A stretch of DNA of 64,000 nt from an uncultured Lachnospiraceae bacterium (GTDB taxonomy: Bacteria > Bacillota > Clostridia > Lachnospirales > Lachnospiraceae): contig CAJTNT010000007.1 of the NCBI GenBank assembly GCA_910577785.1, positions 1 through 64,000 of the forward strand, given 5' to 3'. Under the pieces are notes generated by a model. It was not told the DNA's origin, ran no database searches, and saw nothing but the letters and a program-made list of their open reading frames with translations. This document shows, one piece after another, positions 25,796 to 34,783 of the stretch. Each line of letters starts with the position of its first letter. The stretch's first letter is position 1. Both the position numbers and the translations under genes were made by a program.

Positions 25796-25984
25796 TGATT
25801 CGATGTATTCAGGCGTACCCGGATTGTCGTATGCCGTCGTACGAAAATCCAGTTTCTGTCAAAAAAATTCTGGATTTTAGAGCTTTTTTATATTATAATA
25901 GTTAAGATTTAGGCATAGGGGGAGCAGCGGGTAAGAGGAAACGCAAAGGATAAGCACAAGGCGTCAGGAAGGGCGGCAATCGAA

Positions 25985-27397
25985 ATGGATATCGGCATAA
26001 ATGAAACATCTGGCAGGGAAAAAATGTTATCTGCAAAGGCTTGTTACCGACAGACGGTGGAGAAGATTCTGGCAATCCCCCGCTTTACACAAAAGAATCC
26101 TTTGGCGCATACAAGGGAGCTTCTGGCAGAGCTGGGGAATCCGCAGGAACGGTTCCAGGTCATCCATGTGGCAGGCAGCAATGGCAAGGGAAGCGTGTGT
26201 GCGTTTCTTGCCAGCGTGCTTTTGGCGGCGGGCAAGCGGACCGCGCTGTTTACGTCCCCGCATCTGGTGGATATCGAAGAGAGGTTTTGTATGGGCGGGA
26301 TAGAAGATGGCTGGGAGGGCTTGCATCCCTGCAGCCGCCAGGAATTTGTGGAGGCTTCTTTTGAGGTGGACAAGGCGGTGGCGGCCATGGAGCGGCGTGG
26401 GCTGCCGCATCCTACTTTTTTTGAATATATTTTTGCCATGGGCATGCTGATTTTTGCTAAGAACCAGGTGAAGTATGCCGTACTGGAAACAGGGCTTGGC
26501 GGGAGGCTGGATGCTACCAATGCAGTGCAAAAGCCACTGCTGGCAGTGCTTACCTCTATATCCCTGGAACATACAGAAATCCTTGGGGATACGGTTGCGC
26601 AGATTGCAGCGGAAAAGGCAGGCATCTTAAAGCCTGGGGTTCCGGTGGTCTACGATGCTTCTTCCCCAGAGGCAAATAGCGTGATTGCAGCGCGTGCAAA
26701 TGCTCTTGGCTGCCGCTGTTATCCTGTAAATCCTAAGAAAATTAAAATTTTCTTAAACACAGGAAAAAAGATTGATTTTTCCTATGATTCTGGTTATGAT
26801 GTTATGGAAGCAGAAATCCCGTTTGGCGCACCTTACCAGGTGCAGAATGCAGCGGTTGCGCTGCAGGCGCTGGAATGCCTGGCAGAGGAGGCAGGGATTT
26901 CCCAGGAGGCGATTCAAAGGGGTATGGCCAAGACAGAGTGGAGGGGGAGGATGCAGGAAGTGTGTCCTGACGTATACCTGGACGGCGCCCATAACAACGC
27001 AGGGATTGAGAAATTTTTGGAAGCAGTGGAGCAGGTTACAGGGGACTCTGCTGTTTTGTTGTTTTCCATGGTACAGGAAAAAGATTATGCCCATGCTGCC
27101 ATGCGGCTGATAGGAAGCGGCAGGTGGGAAGAGGTTATCGTGACCGCCGTACCAGGCGCCCGGGGCGTCCCATGCAGGGTATTGGCGGAAGCATTCCGTA
27201 AGGCAGCAAGGGAGCAGGAAGGGCGGCCTTCTATGCGGCTGGGAAAAAGGGCAGCCAAGATAACAGAAATTGAAGCGCCGGCGGATGCATTTGCCTATGC
27301 GCAGAAGGTAAAAAAACCGGGACAGGCATTGTTTTGCGCAGGATCGCTGTATTTGATTGGTGAATTGGAAAGGATTGCAGGAGGTATGCAGAAATGA
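25985..27397 (+). CDS. folC: Bifunctional folylpolyglutamate/dihydrofolate synthase
   Basis: A 470-residue Mur-ligase-family enzyme that adds glutamate to folates (and to dihydropteroate). The P-loop is VAGSNGKGSVCAF (about 63-75). Further family signatures are LFTSPHLVDIEERF, YAVLETGLGGRLDATN and LTSISLEHTEILGDTVAQIA (the Mur-ligase metal-binding His), and the C-terminal domain has VYLDGAHNNAGIEKF and LFCAGSLYLIGEL. Length is slightly above the usual 420-440 because of ~15 extra N-terminal residues; a start at the internal ATG of REKML (26024) is possible. The next small gene overlaps its stop by four bases. Confidence 0.92.
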   Translation: MDIGINETSGREKMLSAKACYRQTVEKILAIPRFTQKNPLAHTRELLAELGNPQERFQVIHVAGSNGKGSVCAFLASVLLAAGKRTALFTSPHLVDIEERFCMGGIEDGWEGLHPCSRQEFVEASFEVDKAVAAMERRGLPHPTFFEYIFAMGMLIFAKNQVKYAVLETGLGGRLDATNAVQKPLLAVLTSISLEHTEILGDTVAQIAAEKAGILKPGVPVVYDASSPEANSVIAARANALGCRCYPVNPKKIKIFLNTGKKIDFSYDSGYDVMEAEIPFGAPYQVQNAAVALQALECLAEEAGISQEAIQRGMAKTEWRGRMQEVCPDVYLDGAHNNAGIEKFLEAVEQVTGDSAVLLFSMVQEKDYAHAAMRLIGSGRWEEVIVTAVPGARGVPCRVLAEAFRKAAREQEGRPSMRLGKRAAKITEIEAPADAFAYAQKVKKPGQALFCAGSLYLIGELERIAGGMQK

Positions 27398-27537
27398 TTG
27401 ATTTTGAAGAAGAATTGAAGAGGTTTAAGCCCAGCCTGGAGGTAGAGGAGGCAGAGGATGCCATATATGACAGAGACCTGACGGATATGACGGACATTAT
27501 GCAGGAAATTTTCAAAGAGGCCAGGAAACAGCATTAG
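27394..27537 (+). CDS. Small acidic protein of unknown function, 47 residues
   Basis: ATG 27394 overlaps the folC stop (ATGA), with GGAGG ten bases upstream inside folC. The product begins MIDFEEELKRFKPSLEVEEA, is strongly acidic and ends DIMQEIFKEARKQH. Coupling to folC and the tight ribosome site argue that it is real. No domain is recognised. Confidence 0.65.
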   Translation: MIDFEEELKRFKPSLEVEEAEDAIYDRDLTDMTDIMQEIFKEARKQH

Positions 27538-27610
27538 TGGCTGCTGATGGATAAGGAACGGCAGCAAAGTAACTTATACATCTTGGCTTGTCTATAAGGA
27601 AGGAACTCTT

Positions 27611-28939
27611 ATGAACGCTTACAATAAAATTATCGCTATGTCCAATGCATTATATAATGATGGGTTGGAAAAGGCAAAAGTGCGTGACCTCTCTGGCGCC
27701 GTGCAGTCTTTGCGGAAAAGCCTGCGTTATGATAAAGGCAATATCCCGGCCAGGAACCTGCTGGGGCTGGTCTATTTTGAAATGGGGGAGGCCGTGGACG
27801 CCCTGAGCGAGTGGGTCATCAGCCGCAGCCTTCAGCCGAAGGGCAACCTGGCGGAGCATTATCTGGAGGAAATCCAATCCAACCGTTCCCGTCTGAGTAC
27901 CATTAACCAGACGATCAAGAAATACAACCAGGCGCTGCAGTACTGTTATCAGGGAAGCCATGACCTGGCGATTATACAGCTGAAAAAGGTACTGAACATG
28001 AACGCTAAGCTAATCAAGGGCTATCAGCTGCTGGCGCTGCTCTATATGGAGGAGGGGAAGTACGGGCATGCCAGGAAGGAACTGCGCACGGCAGCGGAGA
28101 TTGACAACGGCAATCTTCTGACCTTGCGTTATCTGCGGGAGGCAGAGCAGAAGCTTGGTGAGGAAGCCCATACAGCCAAAGAGGGCAAGAAGGATAAGAA
28201 GAAAAAAGCCATGTCCTACCAGAGCGGGAATGATGTGATTATCCAGCCAACCAATGTCAGGGATTTTACCCCACTGACGATCATTATTAACCTGGCGGTC
28301 GGCGTGGGTCTGGGGATGCTGATTACCTGGTTCCTGATTCTTCCAGCAATCCAGCAGGACAAGGTGGCGGACGCCAAGAAGGCAGAGGTAGAGGCAAGCG
28401 ATGCACTTGTGGAACGCAACCAGGAGATTAAGGCCTTGGAGAGCAAGATTAAGGGGCTTGAAGATACGATTGAGCAGATGAAGGGGGATTCCGCGGACGC
28501 CCAGAAAGTCGTGGACAATTATGAGGCATTCTTAAAGGTCTATGCGGCATTTGCCCAGCAGAATATCTTAGAGGCAGGGGATACCATGGAGGGGATTGAC
28601 GTAAACCTGCTGGGGGCACAGGGCAGGGCAAGCTACCAGGCGCTGAAGGCTCAGGTGGATGAACAGTATACGGAGGTAGTCTATAAGCAGGCAGAGGAAG
28701 ATTATAATGCACAGAGGTATGCGGAAGCAGTTACCGGGCTGGAGAAAGTTGTGGCGGCAGAGGAGGATTATAATGATGGGTACGCGATTTATTATCTGGC
28801 CAATTCCTACCGTGAGACAGGGGATATGGTGAATGCCAAGAAATATTACCAGCGGATGGTAGAACTGCATCCAGGCACACAGCGCGCCGGCCGCTCACAG
28901 CAGTATCTGAACCAGATGGAGCAGCAGGGGCAGCCATAA
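27611..28939 (+). CDS. TPR-repeat membrane protein with coiled coil
   Basis: A 442-residue protein with AAGGAAGGA before ATG 27611. Residues ~1-185 are TPR-like helices (LYNDGLEKAKVRDLSGAVQS, LKGYQLLALLYMEEGKYGHA region). One membrane helix follows at ~222-245 (LTIIINLAVGVGLGMLITWF), then a coiled coil (ALVERNQEIKALESKIKGLE) and further C-terminal TPRs (YAEAVTGLEKVVAAEEDYND, YYLANSYRETGDMVNAKKYY). With the N-terminal TPRs on the inside and the C-terminal ones outside, it could connect a cytoplasmic and a wall complex. Function unknown; it sits just upstream of the spoIIA operon but has its own terminator. Confidence 0.75.
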   Translation: MNAYNKIIAMSNALYNDGLEKAKVRDLSGAVQSLRKSLRYDKGNIPARNLLGLVYFEMGEAVDALSEWVISRSLQPKGNLAEHYLEEIQSNRSRLSTINQTIKKYNQALQYCYQGSHDLAIIQLKKVLNMNAKLIKGYQLLALLYMEEGKYGHARKELRTAAEIDNGNLLTLRYLREAEQKLGEEAHTAKEGKKDKKKKAMSYQSGNDVIIQPTNVRDFTPLTIIINLAVGVGLGMLITWFLILPAIQQDKVADAKKAEVEASDALVERNQEIKALESKIKGLEDTIEQMKGDSADAQKVVDNYEAFLKVYAAFAQQNILEAGDTMEGIDVNLLGAQGRASYQALKAQVDEQYTEVVYKQAEEDYNAQRYAEAVTGLEKVVAAEEDYNDGYAIYYLANSYRETGDMVNAKKYYQRMVELHPGTQRAGRSQQYLNQMEQQGQP

Positions 28940-28957
28940 AGACATAGAAGTACGAAT

Positions 28958-29046
28958 GACATCATAGTGTGGCGGCACAGTGATATCTGACGAAACATTG
29001 CAGGATATCAACGTGCTGCCGCACAGGGAATATGGTGTCTTTTTTA
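28958..29046 (+). terminator. Long-stem terminator after the TPR gene
   Basis: GACATCATA (28958-28966) pairs with TATGGTGTC (29031-29039); inside it TGTGGCGGCAC and TGATATC pair with GATATCA and GTGCTGCCGCACA. Six T follow at 29040-29045. Confidence 0.8.
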
Positions 29047-29126
29047 TGCTCTTTTGTGCGTTATTTAGTGGACGGTGTACAAGTACATAGGTTTTTTGGT
29101 TTGTAGAATAAGATGGAGGGATTTTT

Positions 29127-29432
29127 ATGGAATATAGGTTTGAAAAAGAATATGGGTGCCTGATCCTGCGGATGCCAGAGGAACTGGACCACCATCAGGC
29201 CGAGATTTTCAAGGAAGAGGCAGACAGCCTGATCCTGAAATATCCGGTGCATAGCCTGATTTTTGATTTTGCGGATACGCAGTTTATGGACAGCTCAGGC
29301 ATCGGCATGATCATTGGAAGGTGCAAGAATGTGCGTTTCTCCGGCGGATATGTGAAGGCAGTAAATTTATGCGGGCAGTTGGAGAGGATTTTCCGTCTGT
29401 CGGGGCTGAAGAAGATTATTGAAGTAGAGTGA
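29127..29432 (+). CDS. spoIIAA: Anti-anti-sigma factor SpoIIAA
   Basis: A 101-residue STAS-domain protein. The phosphorylatable serine lies in FADTQFMDSSGIGMIIGRCK (the DSSG motif), as in all SpoIIAA proteins. Unphosphorylated SpoIIAA frees SigF from SpoIIAB in the forespore. First gene of the spoIIA operon; GGAGGG precedes ATG 29127 and SpoIIAB follows 17 bp after the stop. Confidence 0.95.
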   Translation: MEYRFEKEYGCLILRMPEELDHHQAEIFKEEADSLILKYPVHSLIFDFADTQFMDSSGIGMIIGRCKNVRFSGGYVKAVNLCGQLERIFRLSGLKKIIEVE

Positions 29433-29449
29433 GAAGGAGGGAGGCTTCT

Positions 29450-29908
29450 ATGGAAGGATTCTGCAATAAAATGAAGATGGAATTTCTGGCGGACTCGTCA
29501 AATGAAGGGTTTGCCAGGGTGGCGGTGGGGGCATTTGTAGCCGGCCTCGACCCAACGGTGGACGAGCTGGCGGATATTAAGACGGCCGTCAGCGAGGCGG
29601 TGACGAACTGCATTATCCATGGCTACGAACAGAAGGAGGGCAATATCTGGATACAGTGCAGTATTTTGGGGCGGGTGGTGGAGATTTCCGTTACCGACAC
29701 CGGCAAGGGGATCAAGGATATTGCCTTGGCCAGGGAGCCGCTGTTCACCACCAAGCCGGAGCTGGAGCGCTCTGGCATGGGGTTTGCTTTTATGGAAGCC
29801 TTTATGGATGAGGTGGAGGTTGTGTCTGAACCATGGAAGGGAACCTGCGTCACGATGCGTAAGGCCATTGGGGGAAATGCAGATTTGCAGGGGCAGAACC
29901 ATGGATAA
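29450..29908 (+). CDS. spoIIAB: Anti-sigma F factor / serine kinase SpoIIAB
   Basis: A 152-residue GHKL ATPase-kinase. ATG 29450 follows AAGGAGGGAGG. N box: DIKTAVSEAVTNCIIHGYE; G1 box: ISVTDTGKGIKDI; G2: ERSGMGFAFMEAFMDEVEV. It binds SigF and also phosphorylates SpoIIAA. The stop overlaps the SigF start by eight bases, giving translational coupling. Confidence 0.95.
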   Translation: MEGFCNKMKMEFLADSSNEGFARVAVGAFVAGLDPTVDELADIKTAVSEAVTNCIIHGYEQKEGNIWIQCSILGRVVEISVTDTGKGIKDIALAREPLFTTKPELERSGMGFAFMEAFMDEVEVVSEPWKGTCVTMRKAIGGNADLQGQNHG

Positions 29909-30617
29909 ACAGATCAAAATCCTTCTGCAAGAGGCCAAAAATGGCAATAAATCAGCCAGGGACGACATGGTACAGAAGAATATGGGGCTGGTGTGGAGCA
30001 TTGTACACCGTTTTGCAAACCGTGGGCATGAGCTGGAAGACTTGTTCCAGGTGGGGAGCATTGGCCTGATGAAAGCAATTGATAAATTTGACACATCCTT
30101 TGATGTGAAATTCTCAACCTATGCCGTTCCCATGATTACGGGGGAAATCAAACGTTTCCTGCGGGATGACGGCATGATTAAGGTGAGCAGGAGCCTCAAG
30201 GAGAGCGGCGCCAAAATGAAGCAGGCCAGGGAGAAGCTGCAGGCAGAGTACGGGCGCGAGCCTACGCTGCAGGAGATTTCCGAGGAAACTGGGCTTTCGC
30301 GGGAAGAAATTGTCATGGCCTTAGAGGCCAATGGGGAAATTGAGTCCATAGACCGCTCCTATGCCCCTGGGGACGGCAAGGAAACGAGCCTGGCAGACCG
30401 CCTGCCTCAGGAAAAGGACAGCCATGAAAAGCTGCTCAACCATATGCTGCTGGAACAGCTCCTGGCCGGGTTGGGAGATACCGAACGGCGCCTGATTGAG
30501 CTGCGCTATTTTGGGGAAAGGACACAGATGCAGGTGGCCGCAGAGCTTGGCATCAGCCAGGTACAGGTGAGCCGTTTGGAGAAGAAAATCCTGCTGGGCA
30601 TGCGCAGCAGGATATAA
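29901..30617 (+). CDS. sigF: Forespore sigma factor SigF
   Basis: A 238-residue sigma-70 family protein, start ATG 29901 inside the end of spoIIAB. Region 2: ELEDLFQVGSIGLMKAIDKF and FSTYAVPMITGEIKRFLRDD; region 3: VSRSLKESGAKMKQAREKLQ; region 4: RLIELRYFGERTQMQVAAEL followed by ISQVQVSRLEKKIL. Length and motif set match SpoIIAC/SigF, and the operon order spoIIAA-AB-AC is conserved. It directs early forespore gene expression. Confidence 0.95.
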   Translation: MDKQIKILLQEAKNGNKSARDDMVQKNMGLVWSIVHRFANRGHELEDLFQVGSIGLMKAIDKFDTSFDVKFSTYAVPMITGEIKRFLRDDGMIKVSRSLKESGAKMKQAREKLQAEYGREPTLQEISEETGLSREEIVMALEANGEIESIDRSYAPGDGKETSLADRLPQEKDSHEKLLNHMLLEQLLAGLGDTERRLIELRYFGERTQMQVAAELGISQVQVSRLEKKILLGMRSRI

Positions 30618-30661
30618 GGATAGTAAAAAAGGATTCCCGATGGGTTTTCCTAGTGAGATAA

Positions 30662-30731
30662 AAAGGGCTGCCGCCCATGCATCCTTCTATGTAACTACAG
30701 GTACAGGATACAGTCTGTGCGGCAGCCCTTT
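30662..30731. terminator. Bidirectional terminator between sigF and chemoreceptor
   Basis: AAAGGGCTGCCGC (30662-30674) pairs perfectly with GCGGCAGCCCTTT (30719-30731), with A- and T-rich flanks, between two convergent genes. Confidence 0.75.
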
Positions 30732-30750
30732 CCCTCCTTTGGGCAGGAGC

Positions 30751-32499
30751 CTAATCTAAATCTATGGTTCCATAAGGAGACGGGCTTCCATAACTGTCGT
30801 CCATATTGGCGCTGCTACGTGCATATTCCTCCCGTAGGGTGAATTTTGCCACCAGGTTCTTGAGGATATCAGCCTGGCTGGAAAGTTCTTCGCTGGTAGC
30901 TGCGCTTTCCTCGGCAGTAGCAGAGTTTGTCTGTACTACGCTGGAAATCTGGTTGATGCCGACGGTTACCTGCTCAATGGCGCTTGCCTGTTCCTCAGCG
31001 GCGTCTGCAATCTGCTCCACATTGGAGGAAGCCATGCGTACCTGGTCTACGACCTTTGCTAAGGACTGTGCCGTGGAGTTGGCAATCTGTGTGCCGCGTG
31101 CCACAGCCTTGATAGAGCTTTCGATTAATTCTGCAGTGTCCTTGGAGGCTGCAGAACTCTTGCTGGCAAGGTTCCGTACTTCGTCTGCGACAACCGCAAA
31201 GCCTTTGCCTGCGATGCCTGCCCGGGATGCTTCCACAGCTGCGTTAAGGGCCAAAATGTTCGTCTGGAAAGCAATATCCTCAATGGTTTTGATAATGTTG
31301 CCAATTTCATTGGACTTGTCTGTGATTTCCTCCATGGCGGCCATCATGTTTTCCATCTGCTGGTTGCATTCCGCTGCTTCATTGCCAGCCATGCTGGACT
31401 GGTCTCTGGCGGTGGAGGCATTGTCTGCCGTTTCCTTTACCTGGTTTGAAATGCCTGTGATGGTGGTTGCCAGTTCTTCTACAGCGGAAGCCTGCTCGGT
31501 TGCTCCCTGGGAAAGAGCCTGCGCCCCGTCAGATACTTGTTCTGAGCCAGAAGCTACCAGGTCTGCACTCTGATTAATCTGGCCTAAGGTAATGCTTAAA
31601 TCGCGGTTGAGCTTGCGGATGGATTCCAGCAGGCTCTGGCAGTTGCCGACATAGCGCTCCTCTGCCCTGGTGCGGACGTCAAAATTGCCGTCTGCCATTT
31701 CGCTTAAGATCATGGAAGCATCTGAAATCACATCATCCAGAATGCCGGCCATGTTACGGAAGGAATCTGCCAGGCTTCCCAGTTCATCCTTGGACTTATA
31801 ATTGACTGTGATGTCAAAGTTCCCGCGTACAATCTTGTCTGCCGACTCTTCCAGCTCGCGCAGCGGCTTGGTGATGGCTCTGGTAAGGTAGGTGGAAAGC
31901 AGTAAGGTGAGTACTAATGCCAGACCGGCCATACTCAGCTGCAGGACTACCAACGTACTCTGCATTTTTGTGGTTTTCTGGTAATCTGTCTCGGCGCTTG
32001 CCTCCGCGGATTCGCTAATCTGGATCAGCGTATTGACCGCCTTCTCTACAAGCGGCTGGTATTTGTTCAATACTATTTCCTGAGCCTTCTGCAAATCTTT
32101 GTTGGAGGTTTCGAGGACGGTCTGCTGCATCGACACGGCTTCCTGCACATTTTCGGCAAAACTGTCCAGCAACGCCTGGTCGCCAGTGAAATTCTCAAAC
32201 AGCCAGGAGGCGTTTTCCTCCAGCAAGGTCAGTTCCTTTTGCAAGTCTTCCGAGTAGGTCTTGCTCTTTTCTGCATCATTTTCCATTGTAATGAAAGAAA
32301 TATCCTTTACAATAATCTGCAGCCCGCGGCGCATACTCATAACTTTATTGGTAATCTGATAACCAACATTATAAAATTCCGAGTACCTATCCGCATTTTC
32401 TGTCAGCCCCATAATTGCGGTTGCAACTGTGATGCAGAAAAACAGAATGATGAGCATGAATGTTACCAATAGCTTAGTCCTGATTTTTAAGTTTTTCAT
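30751..32499 (-). CDS. Methyl-accepting chemotaxis protein
   Basis: A 582-residue transmembrane receptor. Two membrane helices (about 8-31 and 184-206) enclose a ~150-residue helical sensor domain of the four-helix-bundle type. HAMP follows (TRAITKPLRELEESADKIVR), then the signalling domain with the conserved tip IEDIAFQTNILALNAAVEAS, RAG and FAVVADEVRNLASKSS. The protein ends without the usual CheR-tethering pentapeptide (ends GTIDLD). Ribosome site GGGGGATT upstream. No other chemotaxis or flagellar gene is in the window, so its kinase partners must be elsewhere. Promoter at 32622-32650. Confidence 0.93.
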   Translation of the reverse strand: MKNLKIRTKLLVTFMLIILFFCITVATAIMGLTENADRYSEFYNVGYQITNKVMSMRRGLQIIVKDISFITMENDAEKSKTYSEDLQKELTLLEENASWLFENFTGDQALLDSFAENVQEAVSMQQTVLETSNKDLQKAQEIVLNKYQPLVEKAVNTLIQISESAEASAETDYQKTTKMQSTLVVLQLSMAGLALVLTLLLSTYLTRAITKPLRELEESADKIVRGNFDITVNYKSKDELGSLADSFRNMAGILDDVISDASMILSEMADGNFDVRTRAEERYVGNCQSLLESIRKLNRDLSITLGQINQSADLVASGSEQVSDGAQALSQGATEQASAVEELATTITGISNQVKETADNASTARDQSSMAGNEAAECNQQMENMMAAMEEITDKSNEIGNIIKTIEDIAFQTNILALNAAVEASRAGIAGKGFAVVADEVRNLASKSSAASKDTAELIESSIKAVARGTQIANSTAQSLAKVVDQVRMASSNVEQIADAAEEQASAIEQVTVGINQISSVVQTNSATAEESAATSEELSSQADILKNLVAKFTLREEYARSSANMDDSYGSPSPYGTIDLD

Positions 32500-32621
32500 T
32501 TGGAATCCCCCTGTGTTTCTTCATGGGCGGCAGCAGTCCGTTGGGAATGTGGCCCTGGCTTCCCTGGGAAGGCAGGCTGCCCATGGTTGTAAAGGTGTAT
32601 TGTTTTGCAGGTACACCTTAG

Positions 32622-32650
32622 ATTATAATAGAATATTCGCAATCTGTCCA
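32622..32650 (-). promoter_or_regulatory. Promoter of the chemoreceptor gene
   Basis: Minus strand TGGACA (32650-32645), 17 bp, TATAAT (32627-32622). A hairpin, AAGGTGTA/TACACCTT, lies in the leader near 32593-32620. Confidence 0.6.
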
Positions 32651-32682
32651 CTATATTCTGCCATAGAATGAAGATTTCGTTT

Positions 32683-32711
32683 GAATAAAATTTGGATGGA
32701 ATGGAATACTA
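32683..32711 (+). promoter_or_regulatory. Candidate SigG-type promoter of the spoVA operon
   Basis: GAATA (32683-32687), 17 bp, AATACTA (32705-32711), close to the SigG consensus GHATR-N18-CATNHTA with one mismatch and one base less spacing. It precedes the first gene of the spoVA group by 30 bp. Confidence 0.4.
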
Positions 32712-32740
32712 TTGCCAAAGCTGGAAAAGGAAGTGAGCAT

Positions 32741-32959
32741 ATGAAATATCGTACTATTTATAGGATTTGCCTGTTCGCAGTCATTATCCTTACCCTGGCA
32801 GGGGGAATTTTTTACTATGTAAATTATGTGCAGCAGCAAGATACCGTGACAGAGGGGACTCTGGTAAAGGAAAGGCAGAAGCCAGAGGCGGCAGATGAGG
32901 CTCTGGGAGGGAATTGTGTGCCATGGGCGGCAGCAGGCCGTATGCAGGCGTCTGCGTAG
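32741..32959 (+). CDS. Small single-pass membrane protein at head of spoVA operon
   Basis: A 72-residue product from ATG 32741 behind GGAAGTGAG. It begins MKYRTIYRICLFAVIILTLA and has one membrane helix at ~8-28, then a short outside segment with many charged residues. Not recognised. It ends 15 bp before spoVAA and is probably co-transcribed with it, so a sporulation role is possible. Confidence 0.6.
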   Translation: MKYRTIYRICLFAVIILTLAGGIFYYVNYVQQQDTVTEGTLVKERQKPEAADEALGGNCVPWAAAGRMQASA

Positions 32960-32974
32960 GGGAAGGAGGAAACG

Positions 32975-33619
32975 ATGGCGGCAGATACCGTATACTTGAA
33001 AATAGAGCAGAATGTGCTGGTACGCGAGCCTTCTGTCACCTTAAAGGACATTGCCAAAATAACCTCCACAAACCGCTTGCTGGTCAATAAGCTGAAGCAG
33101 ATCAAGATCTATACGTTCCACACGCCTGCAAACAAGAGCAGAAAGAAAAAGCAGGTGGAGGTATTTTCTGTCCTCAAAATTATTGAGCTGATTGGCCAGG
33201 AATTTCCCAGCGTGGAAATCCAGAATATCGGGGAGAAGGACTTTGTCTTAGAATATGCGCCTATGGATGAGATTATGTGGGTGCAGTACCTAAAGACAGC
33301 CATCTTATGCGTCCTGGTGTTTTTTGGATCGGCATTTACGATCATGACATTTGACAATGATGTGGGCGTGGGGGAGGTCTTTGCAGACTTCTATCAGCAG
33401 GTCATGGGCACGGAGTCCAACGGCTTTACCGTGCTGGAGATCTGCTATTCCATCGGGCTGTTCCTGGGCATTATGATTTTCTTTAACCATCTGGGGCGCA
33501 AGAAAATCACCCATGACCCCACGCCGATCCAGGTGGAGATGCGCACCTATGAAAAGGATGTGGATACCACCTTTATAGAAAACTGCGGCAGAAAAGGGAA
33601 CAGCAACGATGTGGACTGA
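32975..33619 (+). CDS. spoVAA: Stage V sporulation protein AA
   Basis: A 214-residue protein with AGGAGG before ATG 32975. The cytoplasmic N-terminal half has the SpoVAA pattern TVYLKIEQNVLVREPSVTLK and a second lobe with EYAPMDEIMWVQYLK; two membrane helices follow at ~110-130 and ~155-175. SpoVA proteins form the channel that moves Ca-dipicolinate into the developing spore and out again at germination. Followed by spoVAB after ~37 bp. Confidence 0.88.
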   Translation: MAADTVYLKIEQNVLVREPSVTLKDIAKITSTNRLLVNKLKQIKIYTFHTPANKSRKKKQVEVFSVLKIIELIGQEFPSVEIQNIGEKDFVLEYAPMDEIMWVQYLKTAILCVLVFFGSAFTIMTFDNDVGVGEVFADFYQQVMGTESNGFTVLEICYSIGLFLGIMIFFNHLGRKKITHDPTPIQVEMRTYEKDVDTTFIENCGRKGNSNDVD

Positions 33620-33656
33620 AAAATAGTAAGGATAAAAGGTGAAAGGAAACGGCAGG

Positions 33657-34082
33657 ATGTGGTTAAAGCAGGTATTTTTAGGTTTTATTGGGCTGGCCAG
33701 CGGCGCCGCCATTTCGGCGGGAGTCTTCAGCTTTATTATTTCCATTGGGGTCGTCCCCCGCATCATTGGCAAAAGCCGTACGGCGTTCGATATTATGGCT
33801 TATGAAAATGCAGTCCTGCTGGGCGGGACGGCCGGGAACCTGATGGCGCTGTTCTCCATTCAGGTGCCGCTGGGGATTACAGCAGTGATTGCGTTTGGCC
33901 TTTCTGCTGGGATATTTACCGGCTGCCTGTCCGTGGCGCTGGCCGAAATCCTCAATACCTTTCCTATTATGTTCCGCCGCCTGGGCATTAAGGAAGGGCT
34001 AAGCTGGATCCTGTTCTTCATGGCTCTGGGCAAGGCGGCAGGGGCGCTGTATTTTTATACCAACCATATGCAGAAGATGTAG
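33657..34082 (+). CDS. spoVAB: Stage V sporulation protein AB
   Basis: A 141-residue integral membrane protein, start ATG 33657 (MWLKQVFLGFIGLASGAAIS); a GTG at 33639 is an alternative start six residues further up. Four hydrophobic segments are visible, and EILNTFPIMFRRLGIKEGLS is family-typical. Part of the SpoVA dipicolinate transport complex. Confidence 0.87.
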   Translation: MWLKQVFLGFIGLASGAAISAGVFSFIISIGVVPRIIGKSRTAFDIMAYENAVLLGGTAGNLMALFSIQVPLGITAVIAFGLSAGIFTGCLSVALAEILNTFPIMFRRLGIKEGLSWILFFMALGKAAGALYFYTNHMQKM

Positions 34083-34158
34083 GGGGACAGAGGAAGCGGG
34101 CAGTATTGCCAGAATGGGGATAAGGAAGGCATAGGGGTGCAAAACGGAGGAAAGCAGA

Positions 34159-34698
34159 ATGGAACAGGAAACAATGGAACAGAAAACGCTGAAACAGGAA
34201 ATAATGGAACAGGAAACAATGGAACAGGAAACTTTGGAGCAGAAGGAAAAAAAGAAGCAGGAATATAATGAGTATGTGAAACAGGTGACGCCTACCCATT
34301 CGCTGCCAGCGAATATGGCAAAGGCCTTCTTGACAGGAGGGGCCATCTGTGTGCTGGGGCAGTTTATCCTGAATACGGCGATGAATGCCTGCAGTTTAGA
34401 TAAGGACACGGCAGGGAGCTGGTGCAGCATGCTGCTGGTGCTTCTGAGTGTGCTGCTGACGGGGCTTAATATTTACCCTTCCGTGGCAAACTGGGGAGGG
34501 GCAGGCGCACTGGTGCCGATTACCGGCTTTGCCAATTCGGTGGCCGCGCCGGCGATTGAGTTTCAGAAGGAAGGACAGGTCTTCGGGATTGGATGCAAGA
34601 TTTTTACGATTGCTGGGCCGGTGATTCTATACGGGATTTTTACCAGCTGGGCGCTTGGGCTGATTTACTGGATTGGAAAGATGATTGGTATATTTTGA
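34159..34698 (+). CDS. spoVAC: Stage V sporulation protein AC with repeat-extended N-terminus
   Basis: A 179-residue membrane protein; the conserved part starts at YVKQVTPTHSLPANMAKAFL (~residue 40) and has the SpoVAC signatures TGLNIYPSVANWGGAGALVP and ITGFANSVAAPAIEFQKEGQ. SpoVAC is a mechanosensitive dipicolinate channel component in B. subtilis. The first 30 residues are six imperfect copies of a 5-residue unit (MEQET-like), coded by 15-bp tandem repeats at 34159-34248. spoVAD, normally next, is 4.5 kb away. Confidence 0.9.
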   Translation: MEQETMEQKTLKQEIMEQETMEQETLEQKEKKKQEYNEYVKQVTPTHSLPANMAKAFLTGGAICVLGQFILNTAMNACSLDKDTAGSWCSMLLVLLSVLLTGLNIYPSVANWGGAGALVPITGFANSVAAPAIEFQKEGQVFGIGCKIFTIAGPVILYGIFTSWALGLIYWIGKMIGIF

Positions 34699-34783
34699 GG
34701 GAAGTTACAGGAAGGATATAGAGTAGGGTTTGTGTCATAAGAAAAAGTAAAAATCAGAAGTATAAGAAGCAGGAAAAGCGTGT

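Noticed and set aside
29080..29126. SigH promoter before spoIIAA
   Set aside because: An AGGTTTT and a GAAT box are present, but the spacing is too short for a SigH promoter.
30806..31573. 255-codon plus-strand frame opposite the chemoreceptor
   Set aside because: Mirror of the Ala/Ser-rich signalling domain codons; no signal for translation.
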